A stretch of 64,000 bases of DNA, taken from Primulina eburnea. Its lineage: Eukaryota; Streptophyta; Magnoliopsida; Lamiales; Gesneriaceae. A program made the translations under genes and the position numbers. This document shows, piece after piece, positions 26,917-39,526 of the stretch; within the stretch, counting starts at the first letter, position 1; each line of letters opens with the position of its first letter. The DNA is taken from the NCBI RefSeq assembly GCF_022965805.1, contig NC_133101.1, positions 11,879,069 to 11,943,068 on the forward strand, given 5' to 3'. The notes beneath the pieces are model-generated. The model searched no databases, was not told where the DNA came from, and worked only from the letters and a program-made list of their open reading frames with translations.

Positions 26917-28234
26917 TCCGCGACGGCTTTTTAGAAACCGTCGCTGATTAATATCGATTATATCATATATCCTTCAGGGACGAGCTCATTAGATGGATCC
27001 ACATTTTCCTTCAAAATTAACCCTAACACCACGCCGTTCCACTCACCGTCGTTCGCTTCGAACCACCAACACCACCGTCGTTCCACTCACCAAGAGGGAA
27101 GCAAAACAACACCACCACCACCACCGTTCAATGCACTGAGACGGAAAAAGCGACTGAGATACACAACCGCCGTCCCCTGCGACTTTGTTTCTTCTCCATT
27201 TTGACTGGAACGATATTTCTTTACCTGTGTTAGTCCGGCACCAGTTTCCCGAGGTATGGTATTGATTGGAACGATAATTGGTTAATTTCTTGTTGTCGTA
27301 CCACTATTGAGTTATTTATTGAAAATGGCCACCACCAACCTTATCAAAAGTTTGAAATACATGGTGTTAAGACTTTATAAGTCAAGTGTATTCCATTAGA
27401 TGTAGTAAAATATTTTCCCTTCCATTTTGCATTTTCCACGTTGATTTATAATTTTCTATACGTATCTAGGAATTATTTTCTCTAGCAAGAAACATGTATG
27501 TATATGTTCTCCTGCATTGATCTTTTGTTTTCTCGATTTGAGGCAATATGATCTTAGTCGAAAATATGCTACAAATTTTCAAGAATCTTGCAGATATACT
27601 AGCTTGACGGAAAATGGTTTGTTTTTCTTCGGTGTTCTTTTTTTTCCCCTGAATAGTGGGTTGCATGTTTTCTATGCGGCTCACGTGTTGACAGAATTAA
27701 TGCAAGCGATTGGTAGGTCTTTCGGTACTGTAATTGATATATTGTTGTGTTCAAAGACTCAGTAGTCTATTGTCTTGTATTATCAAGAGCTACTAGTTGA
27801 GAATTCCCTTTCTGTATGACTCAATAGTTTCTGATGAGGTTGGTGGTTGAGATACACACCATTTCTTTGGAGGTGCGTATTGTTTTCTAAGGCCTTGGTT
27901 GTGCGTCTCTGGGTTCTTAATGTTCGGCATCTTCTAAAATATTTGTTGTCCCCTTCTTGTTAGGCATTGTCTAATTTTCGGTTTTTCTAACTTATATGCA
28001 CTGTGTGTTGAGGACTGGACATGACGGTGTTTTTTATTCATTGTCTCCGTCGATTTTTTTTTTCTAACTTATATGCATCTGTGTAGTCTTATTTCGTTTG
28101 TTAATCAATAGGTAGTCTTTTTTCGTTTTTTTTGCGCTCAACAAATTAAATTGAAAATAACATTATTAAATGTCATATTTTCAGGTTTAGATCAAATTTA
28201 TTGTTATATATTTCTGGTATTTTGCTGTATTGAA
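26917..28234 (+). other. 5' region of the CACTA element, leader and likely intron
   Basis: After one GCGACGG...CCGTCGC pair at about 26920-26945 there is 1.2 kb without a recognised frame. It includes a CACCAC-rich stretch near 27040-27130 and pyrimidine-rich DNA. A TTTTCAG acceptor-like site near 28184 precedes the transposase start. Likely a transposase promoter and 5' UTR intron. Confidence 0.5.
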
Positions 28235-29450
28235 ATGGATAAATCTTGGATTCACTCGAATAGAAGGTCAAAACAGTACGAGGAGGGTGTGGAACTGTTT
28301 ATCAGATGTTGTTTAGAGAATCCCCATATTGACCCCAATTTAATTCATTGTCCTTGTTGCACATGTAAAAATCTTAAAAAAAGACCAGCTAAGTCCATTC
28401 GAGAGCATCTTTATTTCCATGGTTTTAGTCAAAATTATGTGAATTGGATTTGGCACGGTGAGTCTGCTGAAAGTGACAAAGTAAATTGGAGCACAAACAA
28501 GGAGTCAACTGGTAACTATCACGGACACTTTGAAACTACTAATATGTGTGAGGCAGCATGTGATAACTATACAGAAAATCCAGAAGCGTTTATGGAATTT
28601 TTGGAGGAAGCAGAGAAACCTTTGTATAATGGATGTAAGCGTTACACAAAGTTGAGTGCAATTGTGAGACTATGCAACACCAAAGCATGGGATGAGTGCG
28701 CTCTATTTTCAGATCTACTAATGGATTTTGGGGATATGCTACCAGATAATCACAACCTGCCAACCAAAATTTATGATGTAAAAAAGACATTGATTTGTTT
28801 GGCATTGAGTCATGAAAAGATTCATGCTTGTTCCAATGATTGCATTCTTTATAGGAAGCAATATAAAAACTGCGTAAACTGCCCTAAATGTGGCTTGTCA
28901 CGGTGTAAGCTAACCAAGAAGAACGTTGAGAAGAAAGGTGTTCCTGCAAAGTTGTTGTGGTATGTGAAGTCCCGAAAATTTTAAGTCCATATGAACCAAG
29001 TGCGTGCAAGTTATTAAATTCCTTATGTATTTTATTAAATGATTTTAATGCATGCATATATTTAATTTATGAAATTTATTATTTTAATTATTTATGTTTA
29101 TTTAATGTACGTTAAAATGTTTTTTAGAGTTTTATGTTTCAGGCGATTATTCGAGGCGAGATCGAGGAAAGGAGATCGGGAGGATTTTTAGTAAATTTTA
29201 ATGCAGTATTTTATTTAAGATAAGGATGGAGTATTTTAAATAATTTAATTAATTTTAGTAATTTAAGAGCTTAATTAAATTATTTAAATGATTAATTGAT
29301 TTTAAAATTTTAGAGTTGTAGTTTTTGTGCATCTTATTTAAATTTAAAATTTATAATGGGGTTAATATGAAATTTATTTTAAATTAGTATGTTAAATGTT
29401 TTTAAATAGATTTTTTATTATATTAAATATATATGTTACAATTATTTATA

Positions 29451-29452
<2 letters not shown>

Positions 29453-29498
<46 letters not shown>

Positions 29499-29590
29499 TA
29501 TATATATCAACACACAAGCACACACACTTTGACTCACACACACACTCACACATTTACACACACATATACACGTACACAACACAAAACACA
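29453..29590. repeat. TA and CA microsatellites in the solo LTR
   Basis: A (TA)n run of about 30 bp is followed by interrupted (CA)n to 29590. The open frames at 29396-29735 are made of these dinucleotides and are not genes. Confidence 0.9.
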
Positions 29591-29975
29591 TTCAAACACC
29601 TTTTTCAAACTTTTGACTATAAGGAATGAAATGTTTGTAAAACTCTATGATATCAATTCTTCTCTCATTTTATTTCTCTCCCCTCTCCCTTCAACACACG
29701 TACAATCTCTACAAATTCCAGCAAGTTTAGTTTAGTTTTATTCAAAGAAAATTGAGCCAAGTTCGTCCCGGATCGTCTCCCGTATCGTCTCCGCTTCGGT
29801 ATCGTCGTTACGGTATTTTAAATATCAAAAGACACGTATATTCTGTTCTTGATGCATCGATCTTGTCATAGTATGCGTTGTGTTGTTATTTATGCGAAAA
29901 TTATATGTGCGATGCGTAGAAGTTTGAGCAATCACGTCTAGATCAAGTTTGAAACAATTTTGGATCACCAAATTC

Positions 29976-30330
29976 ACGTTTTTGCTGTTCTGTAAAATAC
30001 TGCGATTTTTTGGTATTGATTTTGAGAAACCTTTCAACTACAAAAACGTAGATCTTTTCGATACCTTCGATTTGATATAAAATTCGAAATATTTGTATGA
30101 AAATTGAGTGAGTTATGGCGTTTTTGGTAGGACTGCTCAAACTGCATTTTTTTAGAAACGTTTTTGCTGTTCTGAAAAATACTGCGATTTTTCAGTAAAG
30201 ATTTTGAGAAAACTTTTAACTACAAAAACGTAGATCTTTTTGATACGTTCGATTTGATATAAAATTCGAGTTATTTGGATTAAAAAGAGTGAGTTATGGA
30301 GTTTTTAGTATGACTGCTCAAATCGTGTTT
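29976..30330 (+). repeat. tandem duplication of about 180 bp in the solo LTR
   Basis: Two diverged copies begin ACGTTTTTGCTGTTCTG at 29976 and 30158 and both include CTACAAAAACGTAGATC and a TTCGATTTGATATAAAATTC phrase. Both copies end near GACTGCTCAAA. Confidence 0.85.
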
Positions 30331-31159
30331 CAAGAAAGTTATGAATTTTAATATGTTCTTGAAGTTTTTATGTTGCAGGCTTTGTTGGAGATCGACGGGT
30401 GATCGTTGCTGCATATAAGAAAGTTAGTAATGATGTTTAGAGTATTTTTGAGGTTTTGATTCATGTCGTTAAGAGCTTGAATTATTAAGAAGTCGTAAGA
30501 AATAAACTTTAATATAAATGACAGTATTTTGGGTCGTATGAATTGTAAGGTGATTATAAAATTTTAGTTCATTGTTATGGTGTCCTAGAATGGTCTCATA
30601 GTGATGAATCTTGATGCATTATGTGTTAATTGGGAGAATAGATATGTCGAAAAAATTTCATAAAATAATTCGTCGAACAGAGCGGACACGGACACGGACC
30701 CAGACACGGAGGCAGGCACGGGGTCCGTGCCTTCTTATTTCATCACAACAATTTTTAAGCGCACGGACACGGACCATGATACGGACCTAGGGACGGGGTC
30801 CGTGTACCTTCAGATTTTAGGTATATTCTTTTATTATTTAAGGTTTGATTTGAGGATTTATACCATGGTTTAATATGATGTTTTACAGGGTTATGTAATG
30901 GGAAATTATAGAATGTTCTAAGAATTTATTTAGCTTGGGATTAAGCATGACATTTACGTTTAAGTTGTACAAGTTAAGTTTATGTATTCATATTAGTATG
31001 TTGCAGCAACGACCCAATTGACATCCAACGAATCCCTCAGCGCCAAATAAGTATGTATGACGTGCAAAGAAAATATTTGAAGTTTTTGAGGTATGCTAAA
31101 TGTCTTGTGACCAAAAGTGAATGGGTTTGGAAGTCGGTGAATGTGGCCGAGGACCTCTC

Positions 31160-31300
31160 CACCACGTTAAATTATGAACGGGTTCGAAGTTAGGATTGGA
31201 AAGCGTTAAATTATGAACAGGGATCGTGGTTGTGAAGCGTTAAATTATGAACGTGGATCAACTGGTCTGTTAAATTATGAACAGGGATCTCATGTATGTG
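31160..31300 (+). repeat. short tandem repeats with TTAAATTATGAAC core
   Basis: Four copies of GTTAAATTATGAACnnGG spaced about 30-40 bp lie within the solo LTR, downstream of the GGACCTCTCC motif that other Tekay-like LTRs here carry once. Confidence 0.8.
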
Positions 31301-34300
31301 GCAGTGGATACGTCTCTGTCAGCCCAGTACTGTGGTTTGTCTGATCAGATATTTATTATGTTATGGGTCACTTGCTTTGAAACATCCTCTACGCAAAATG
31401 ATGAAGTTAAGTATGTTGAAGTATGAAAGCATGTTTAAAGAAAAGTTTATGTGATGGCACGTCATATTATGTATGCATGTATGTTCAAAGTTTATGCAAA
31501 GCTCAAGTTTATGAAAGTTCAAGTTATTATGCAAGTTCAAGTTTCAAAGTATGTATGTTCAAGTTCAAAGAAGTTTATGAGAGTTCAAAGTTATTATGAA
31601 AGTTTAAGTTTATTAAGAGTTCAAGTTTATTACGCAAAGTTTAAGTTTCAAGTATATATGTTATATTTTGAAGTTGTATGTGGTTTTATTATGTAATACT
31701 CGTTATTCCCAGTTTATACGTGTTGAGTCTTTAGACTCACTAGACTTGATCGATGCAGGTGCTTATGTTGATGAGGAGACAGGAGGTGGCGACCAAGTGG
31801 CAGGCTTGGACTGAGCGGGAGGCTAAACCCGAGGACCGTCATGTTTACGTTTTTATGCAAAATTTAAAAATACTCTGATTTATATGATATTATGGGAGAT
31901 GTTTTGAGCAAGTATTTTGTTAGCAGATTTTATTGGTGATGTTGAATTTCAAATATTTTATGAACGACTCTTTTGACAACCTTTTCTTATGGGGGATTTG
32001 GTTGTGGTATTTTATGGCAAATATTGAAGATTATTTTATATTAAAGAAAAATTTTAATTTTTCCGCAAATTTTGAATGGTAAAAAGTACGGTTCGTTACA
32101 TGGTATTTCCCTCCCATACCAAGATTTAAGCTCATGTTTAAATTTCTACATACCTCGAAAAATTTAACATGGCATGCAGAAACCACAGGAGTTCCCGGCC
32201 AGTTACGTCATCCAGCTAATTCGCCATCTTGGAAGTTGGTGGATCATATGTGGCCCAACTTTGAAAGTGAACCAAGAAATCTTCGCCTTGCACTTGCAGC
32301 TGATGGCATTAATCCTTATAGCAACCTTAGTAGTCGTACAGTTGCTGGCCAATTATGTTGGTCACTTATAATCTGCCTCCAAACATGTGTATGAAGAGAA
32401 AATTCATCATGCTAACTATGCTCATTTCAGGGCCTAAACAGCCAGGAAACGATATAGATGTCTATCTTGATGTGTTAGTTGAAGATTTGCAACGATTGTG
32501 GGATGGAGTTGATGGTGTCTATGATGCTTATCGAAGACAATTTTTCACTCTTAAAGCAGTCTTACTATGGATCATCAATGACTTTCCAGCCTATGGTAAC
32601 CTTAGAGGATGTACTACACATGGTTATTATGCATGCCCAGTATGCAAAGAAGATACTTGTGCAAAGCATTTGGAAAATGGGAAGAAAATGTCATTTGTTG
32701 GTCATAGACGATTCCTACCAAGGTTTCATCCATATCGGAGGCAAATGAAAGAGTTAGATGGTATGAAAGAACATGGAGAATCATCGACACCATTATCTGG
32801 GGTTGCTTTGTTTGACAAGCTTTCTGACATAAGGTGTGTTTTCGGAAAGAAGATTATTGTGAAAGGTGAAAAGAGAAAGAATGCAAATGACAATAATTTG
32901 GAAGATAGTAAAGAAGAAAAAGATTTTGGATCAACAGATTTCAGAAAATGTTGGAAGAAGAAATCAATTTTTTTTCAATCTTCCTTATTGGAAACACCTG
33001 CATGTTAGGCATTGTCTCGATGTGATGCACATAGAGAAAAATGTATTCAAATCTCTCATTAATACTTTGATGAATGTTAAAGGAAATACCAAGGACAATG
33101 TGGCAGCTAGGTTGGACATGGTTCAAATGGGAGTTAGGCCTGAATTGGCACCTAAATTTGGTGAAAAAAGAATATATCTTCCTCCTGCTGCATGCTCATT
33201 CACAAAAAAAGAAAAGTTACAAGTTTGTCAGTCGATAATGGATATAAAAGTCCCAGAAGGTTTCTCATCGAACCTGAAAAATCTTGTGTCCTTGTCTGAG
33301 TTGAAATTGATTGGCTTGAAATCTCATGATTGTCATGTTCTAATGCAGCATTTCCTGCCAATACTCATACGTGATGCGTTACCAAAACATGTAAGATATG
33401 CCATCATAAGATTATGCTTCTTCTTCAAAGATATTTGTTGCAAGGTGATAGATGTAGCCAAGTTAGATAAGCTGCAATCTGACTTGGTTGTTACACTCTG
33501 CTTATTGGAGCAGTATTTCTCCCCTTCTTTCTTCGATGTCATGCTTCACTTAACAGTTCATCTTGTTCGAGAAGTTCGATTATGTGGACCAGTGTGCTTC
33601 CGGTGGATGTACCTGTTCGAAAGATCCATGAAGGTGCTTAAGAGCTATGTAGGCAGTCGAAAACATCCTGAAGGTTGCATTGTTCAGAGATATTCAGCCG
33701 AAGAAGCAATTGAGTTTTGTTCGGAATACCTAAATGACCTTGATCCTATTGGGGTCCCTCAATCAAATCGCGATCCCCAATCAAACATTGCTGGCTTCTT
33801 AGCATGCAAAACACCAATTATAGTGCCACAAGTTGACCTTCAACAAGCACATTTGACTGTGATGGAAAATACAGAAGAAGTATCTCCCTAAATTATGTAA
33901 GTGTATTGCATTATTCTATAATCCTGCACACATGTGATTGATTGTCAATATTTAATATCCAACACAAATTTCTATATAAATATTTCCACAGTGAACATAA
34001 ATATTTCCTGAAGTCAATGTTTCCGAGAAAAGAGAAGATGAAAGGTGGATACAAGATGCTCACAATAAGAAGTTCATTTACTGGTTTCGTGCAAAGGTTA
34101 GGTGGATAAATCTGCTTTATGCATTTTGCGGTGAACAGTTTGGAGCTAGTATTTTAATCACCCTATTCTAATTGTATAAATTTCTGGTAGATGCTGAAAT
34201 AGATAGCTGCAATGGTGGAACAACATCAACATTGACATGGCTGGCTCATGGTCCACGTGGGCAAGTCATTAAGTATAGTAGTTACGTGATAAATAGCAAT

Positions 34301-35070
34301 TTATACCAAACAATGGTACGGGATGATGAGAGAGTTTGCCAAAACAGTTTCTCTAGTTGCTAGCACCATGCTTGTCTGTAGTGCCAAATATAAGAATCCC
34401 TTGACGACTGATATGACTTTCTATGGAGTGATTGAAGAAATATGGGAGTTGGACTATCATCAATTTCAAGTTCCTCTTTTCAAGTGTGCGTGGGCTGCAA
34501 ATGACAAAGGAGTAATCAACAATGATGAATGTGGATTCACCTTGGTCAATACGAACAAAATAGGGCACAAGAATGACTCATTTGTCCTTGCAAGTCAAGT
34601 CGATCAAGTTTTTTATATTGATGACCCATTACAAAAAGGGTGGTCAATTGTACTCACTGTGCTAAATCGATGTTACGAGGGAGATGATGATGGTTGGACT
34701 AGTATTCCTGATTCTCGACCAATTGATGATGTTGATAATCATTGTATTCCGGCTCATGAAAGTTACTTTAGATTAGAAACTGAGGGTGGATGGGAAACGA
34801 ACAAGAAAAAATGATGTGTTTCACTTTTATGTCATGTTTTTTGTTATGCTATAAACATAATCTCATTGCTATTATTTATGTCATGTTTATTATTTATGTC
34901 AGGTTTCTACAATTCATGTTTATTATTTATGTTATTATTGTTTCTGTTATTATTTATGTCATGTTTATACATGTCTTATAGAATTAGTGTTTATGTTATT
35001 TTAATGGTTAATGTTATTGTGTAGGTTTTAACATTGGTTTCATTCATGTAAATATGTAGAAAAAGGCTCA

Positions 35071-36930
35071 ATGGGTCGTAAAAAAAAGGACACAAATGCT
35101 ACAATTGAGATGATACAAGGAGTACATGATGATAAGCTAAATGACGTTACTAATGCAGAGCACCCTATACTTACTGATGGAAAAGAACATCCTGTAGATG
35201 TGCAGAGGAACAAGCAAGGCCCTACGTTGATGGGCAAACTAATTGCTACTGCCAGATGGGGGAAAAAAGCAAAGATTGATTATGATGACATGGGGCGGCC
35301 AGCATTCAATGCAAATGGAAGGGCTTTACAATCATACATTGGTTCTATTGCTAGAGCTATGGTGCCAATCAGTATAAAGTCATGGCCTGAAGTTCCAGAA
35401 ACCATAAAACAAAAACTGTGGGAAGAGATTTCGGTAAGTACAAGCTTCAATTTGAATTTACAATCATACTTGCACCTCTAAAAAATCTGTTTTTGTTGCA
35501 GAATGTCTTTGAACTAGCGCCAGAAAGTCAGTATGCTGTGATGAATTCAGCATCTCAGAAGTGGCGAGATTTCAAAAACAAATTGACTAGTAGATTTGTT
35601 TGGCCGAACAAAGATAATCCTGAAAAGTTGATTTCTCCACCAAGTCAGTATCAAATCCCACTAGCGGATTGGAAAGCATTTGTGGATGCGAGACTGGATC
35701 CATCATGGGAGGTATAATTGATATGTTTCCTCACGAATTTATTAAATTCAATACTTAACCGAGCCAACATAATGATGCAGGTTACTCATGAAAAACAAAA
35801 ACAACGGACCATGCATTGTAAATATCACCACAGAATGTCTCGCAAGGGTTACATCGGCTTGGAGGCTGAACTGGTAAGAAACAGAGCAATATATTTGTAA
35901 TTTTTAGCATGTTCTTCATGTTATTAAACATATGAGTTTTGAAATTGTAGCGGAACAAAAAATTGGTTGCTGAAGATGAGGAAGTTGATAGATCTATGCT
36001 TTGGCGTAAAGCTCGAGAAGACAAATCTGGCAACATAACATGTTCGGAGACATCAGAAGTAGCTGAAAAAATTGTAAATGTTTAGTTTTATTCAATCGCC
36101 ATATTGCCTAGATAAATAACACTGTAGATTGTGAATTGATTTGTCATGTCTCCAATTGTAGGATGAATTGTTGGAAAAGAAAGGCAAAGGAGAGTTCAAA
36201 TCTTCTAGAATGAATGACGTGTTAACCGCTGCCTTAGGAAGCCAAGAACACTATAGAAGGGTTCGAGGTGTGGGAGGTTTCGTAAAACCACAAGTATACT
36301 TTAAAACTCCAAGAAATAAGAGAGAAACAATCTCAAAAGCTGTGATTGAAAATGTAAAAGCGCAATCGGAGGGACTAAAAGTTTGAAAGCTGAATTGGAA
36401 ATGCTAAGGTCTCAACTTGCTGCTGTGATTCCATTAATCAATGATCGATCTTCTGAGACTGTAGCATCAAAAAAGTTCCCAGGAGTGAAAGACTCAAAAT
36501 TGTCAGATGATGTGCAAGAATTTTATGATTGCGGCACTTCAAATACGAAGGTTGTATGTCTCTGAATTTTGATGTCAATTAAATTATATTCACCTCCATA
36601 TAAAAATATATCATGTCTTTTTGTTCTTGAAAGGGGAAAAAATGTCACCTGGTTGTAAAAGAACGCGAAAAAGTGGTGGCTCAGATGGAGTTCCAAATGT
36701 TATGATTCACCATGTTTCACTTGGGGAAGAGAACTTCAAGGTATCTATTGATGTTGTCTTAGATGAAAAAGCACAGCTTCCGATCCCCATTAAGTTTGGA
36801 CCAACAATCATCGATGATGCTGTTGGAGTCATTGTTGGTTGGCCTAAAGAGTTGGTTATTTTTCCAACGACAAGGTACTTTCGGTTTTCATTTGACTTTG
36901 TGTTTGCAACTGTCAGATATGTTGCTTGAA
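35071..36930 (+). pseudogene. CACTA second gene, Transposase_24-like N-terminal part
   Basis: Exons at about 35071-35433, 35502-35711, 35781-35873, 35951-36073 and 36162 onward, with GT-AG borders, give MGRKKKDTNATIE..., RWGKKAKIDYDDMGRPAF, WEEISNVFELAPES, WRDFKNKLTSRFVWP, HCKYHHRMSRKGYIGLEAEL and GKGEFKSSRMNDVLTAALGSQEH. This pattern is that of the plant Ptta/En/Spm (Transposase_24) family, thought to be an accessory DNA-binding protein of CACTA elements. A one-base shift near 36381 separates it from KAELEMLRSQLAAV, a coiled-coil-like end. It probably continues into the Ulp1 part as one gene. As read it is frameshifted. Confidence 0.8.
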
Positions 36931-36959
36931 CAATGTTTTATTTTAAAATACTTGAATGA

Positions 36960-38062
36960 ATAATATTTTAAATTGTAGAGGAAGGGGAAACCTCAATCAT
37001 TTGTGCTTGCGGATGTTCCTAGTAGCGCGAAAATTTCAAAGAAATTGAGAAAACATTACCCATGTCGTGCAAGTATATCTACTCTCATGTTGTTCGATTG
37101 CTGAATGAATCGGATACCATATGCATTGAGTTTGAGGACGCTATGTTTGGACGTCCTAAAAGCATACGGTTGGTAAGAGAAGATATTGTACGCTTTATGA
37201 AGATGAGGGATATAGGTGCCAGACAAATTTTAGTTTACATGGAGTATATAATGTCTAACTTACAATATTTGTGCATTTATATAATATTTTTTGTGGTACT
37301 TGTTCATATTTTGAAAATTTTCTAAACGATATATTTGTGCATCTATATCATGCAGTCACCTCTACAAAGATTTGAAGAAAAAAGACAAGGCTGATTATTT
37401 TTCGTTTGTGGATCCCGGTAATATACCTACATGCCCGATTGGCACAGATGGCCGTGAATTATCACAACTTATTTCTGACCAGTTGAAAGCAGTGTGTAGA
37501 GATAGCATCTGCCTCATCCCATAGAACACTGGGTAAAAATTTAGTTATTTATAGATTTCTACTTCATGGTATTCAATGCTGTAATTTCATTTTTTCAGGT
37601 ACCATTGGATCTTGACAATCGTCAACGAAGATAAGAATATGATATATTTATTGGATTCTACGTCTAACAGGAATCGAGATGATACATGGAAAACTATTGT
37701 GACAAAGTAGGTAGTAGCTTATGTTGATTTTGAATACATTAACTTATAAATATGCAAAAATATAACTTCTTACTATTTAAAACATAGTGGGGTGAAGATG
37801 TACAATGCCTCCAAGGGTATTTCTAAAGGGTCAGGTTTTAAAGTATTGACAGTATGTATCGTACTTATTTATGAGTACATGAATTGGTAGTGGTTATTAA
37901 TTAGATTATGATTGTTGCATTAACTTTTCAATTCTATTATAGGGTAATCTGAAACAAAGTGGTTCGGTTGAGTGTGGATATTGTGTCATGAGGTACATGA
38001 AAGAGATAGTCGATTGCGATGATCCACACTTGGAGAAGATGGTGAATTTCTTCTTGGGATAA
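36960..38062 (+). pseudogene. CACTA second gene, Ulp1-type (C48) cysteine protease part
   Basis: The segments are RLLNESDTICIEFEDAMFGRP, YKDLKKKDKADYFSFVDPG, YHWILTIVNEDKNMIYLLDS and GSVECGYCVMRYMKEIVD, ending at the TAA at 38060. They carry the His (YHW), Asp (LLDS) and Cys (VECG) positions of the Ulp1/SENP fold, with QSG just before the Cys. Such proteases are common cargo of plant CACTA and MULE elements. A TAG at 37522-37524 replaces a codon just before the YHW exon, and frame breaks near 37060 and 37370 add damage. Activity is not expected. Confidence 0.82.
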
Positions 38063-38080
38063 ATTTGTGATTGACTGAGA

Positions 38081-38238
38081 TGAATTGTTGTCATTAAGAT
38101 ATATTTTATTTTTGAGATAATGTGTTGCCATTGAGATATATTTTATTGTTGAGATAATGTGTTGCCATTGGGGTATATTTTATTGTTGAGATAATTGCTT
38201 GAGATGAATTGTTGTCATTGTGATATATTTTATATTAT
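38081..38238 (+). repeat. tandem repeats of about 50 bp at the 3' end of the Ulp1 gene
   Basis: About three and a half copies of a unit containing GATATATTTTATTGTTGAGA and TGTTGCCATTG follow the stop codon. They may belong to the 3' UTR. Confidence 0.85.
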
Positions 38239-38239
38239 C

Positions 38240-39520
38240 GATAAAAAAGGAAATTTTGTTCCTGTAAGTGTTGTCTTTTTTTCAAGATTCTTGTATCATT
38301 TCCAAGTGGCACAAATTCAATCTGTTCTTACTTTTAAGTTGATTTTGCTTCTTGAAACAAGAATTTGGGTTGCTTCAGATTTTGTTGGAGTTTAAGGTGA
38401 TCTGGTTTTGTCTTTTCCTGTTTTTTTTTGTCTATATCTGTCCTCACGCAAATGTAAATGCAACTAACCATCTTGAAGGAATTGACTGGTACTTAACATT
38501 GGTTCCCTCATATCGGATTGGTACTTAACATTGGTTCCCTCTTGCATTTTTCTCATCTTCAAATTAAGCAGCGAACTCAAATTCAGCTTTAGTTCTTTGA
38601 TCTTTCATAAATCCCACGAGCATACTACAAAAAGGAGGCGCAATAGATCTCATATTATTGTACTTCTCTTCAAATTTGTTTGCTTTTTGTTGGTTTTGGA
38701 TTTGTTAGCTCATTCTCGACCGCATAAATTGTGGGATTTAGTTAGTATTTGCTGTATCTGTTTATTTTAGCACAAAATCTAGGGTTCTTCTGTTACGATA
38801 CCTGATTACTACTCTGTTAATAATTATTTTGATCGAGTTTCTCCTCGGTGCATTTTTGATTAATCAGGCATTTCCCATTTTGTGAAAATCTTGTTTTGCT
38901 TGTGTCTTGTTATTGAATTGATTGAGTTAAGCTAATTTTGATTCGTCTGTATGGAAGTGTAAATTTTGTGTGCTTTGGATGCGATTGTGTTTGTTTTGTT
39001 TTTCTGGTTAAGATTTGTATTGGTGGGTTTGAATGAGGAACAGATGTGTGCAATGTCGTGAGAAATGAAGGCTTGTCTTGTCAAGAAATGGGTGTGTTTT
39101 TGGCTTAGTAAGTGCAATTGTCTTCATGCAATTGGGGTATTCTGTAATGAATTTTTATCCGGTGTTATTTCAAGATGCAAATGAAATAAGTTCGTACTTT
39201 TAAATGAAACCTGCCTCTACTAGTACTGAAATATTTTATATCTGTCAATTTTTTTACGAAATAGAAGAATCTAATGTATTTTCTTTTTCAAATTTCAGTT
39301 TGCAGAATGCATCAAGAACCAATATTACACCCAATGTCAATATGACGGGGTCAGAAGTGAATGGAGTGAATTTTTTTACTCCTATGTAGGTGCTTAGATG
39401 GATGGTGTATGTTGGGATAAATATTTTGTTTGTCATTGTGGATTTTTGTATATACTTTTGGTTTTGTGGATACATTTTTTGGGTTACTTGTGGATTGATG
39501 AATATGTAATTGTGGATTCA
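38240..39520 (+). other. CACTA 3' region without a recognised gene
   Basis: About 1.3 kb of AT-rich DNA between the Ulp1 gene and the subterminal array. A 22-bp phrase starting GGTACTTAACATTGG occurs twice (about 38488 and 38520). The short open frames here look spurious. Confidence 0.5.
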
Positions 39521-39526
39521 TGGATA

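Larger units (their letters stand above)
28963..32100 (+). mobile_element. solo LTR of a Tekay-like gypsy element inside the CACTA transposase
   Basis: TGTGAAGTCCCGAAAATTTT at the left and GGTTCGTTACA at the right give TG...CA ends over 3138 bp. It is flanked by an exact duplication TGGTA (28958-28962 and 32101-32105). Removal joins VPAKLLWY to FPPIPRF in frame. Only one LTR is present, so recombination between two LTRs has removed the interior. It shares the GAGTCTTTAGACTCACTAG hairpin (31725-31743) and the ACCCGAGGAC motif with the LARD LTRs but is otherwise diverged. Confidence 0.93.
28235..34814 (+). pseudogene. CACTA TNP2-like transposase (Transposase_21, DUF4218, DUF4216), disrupted
   Basis: The start is set at MDKSWIHSNRRSKQYEEGV (28235), as in the TNP2 family. 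The N-terminal domain has paired cysteines (CPCCTC), and NCPKCGLSRC ends before the break at 28962. After the solo LTR the frame resumes at 32106 (FPPIPRFK), then TSKNLTWHAE, YNLPPNMCMKRKF, LISGPKQPGNDIDVYL and INDFPAYGNLRGCTTHGYYACPVC. LPYWKHLHVRHCLDVMHIEKN and a DUF4218 segment (CFRWMYLFERSMKVLKSYV) follow. DUF4216 spans about 34180-34640. Lesions beside the LTR are a one-base loss near 32328, a T-run shift near 32969 and a shift near 34350. The product would have cut and joined the element ends in the nucleus; as read it cannot be made. Confidence 0.93.

Noticed and set aside
29396..29735. Two plus-strand frames rich in YIYIY and HTHTH
   Set aside because: They are translations of TA and CA microsatellites.
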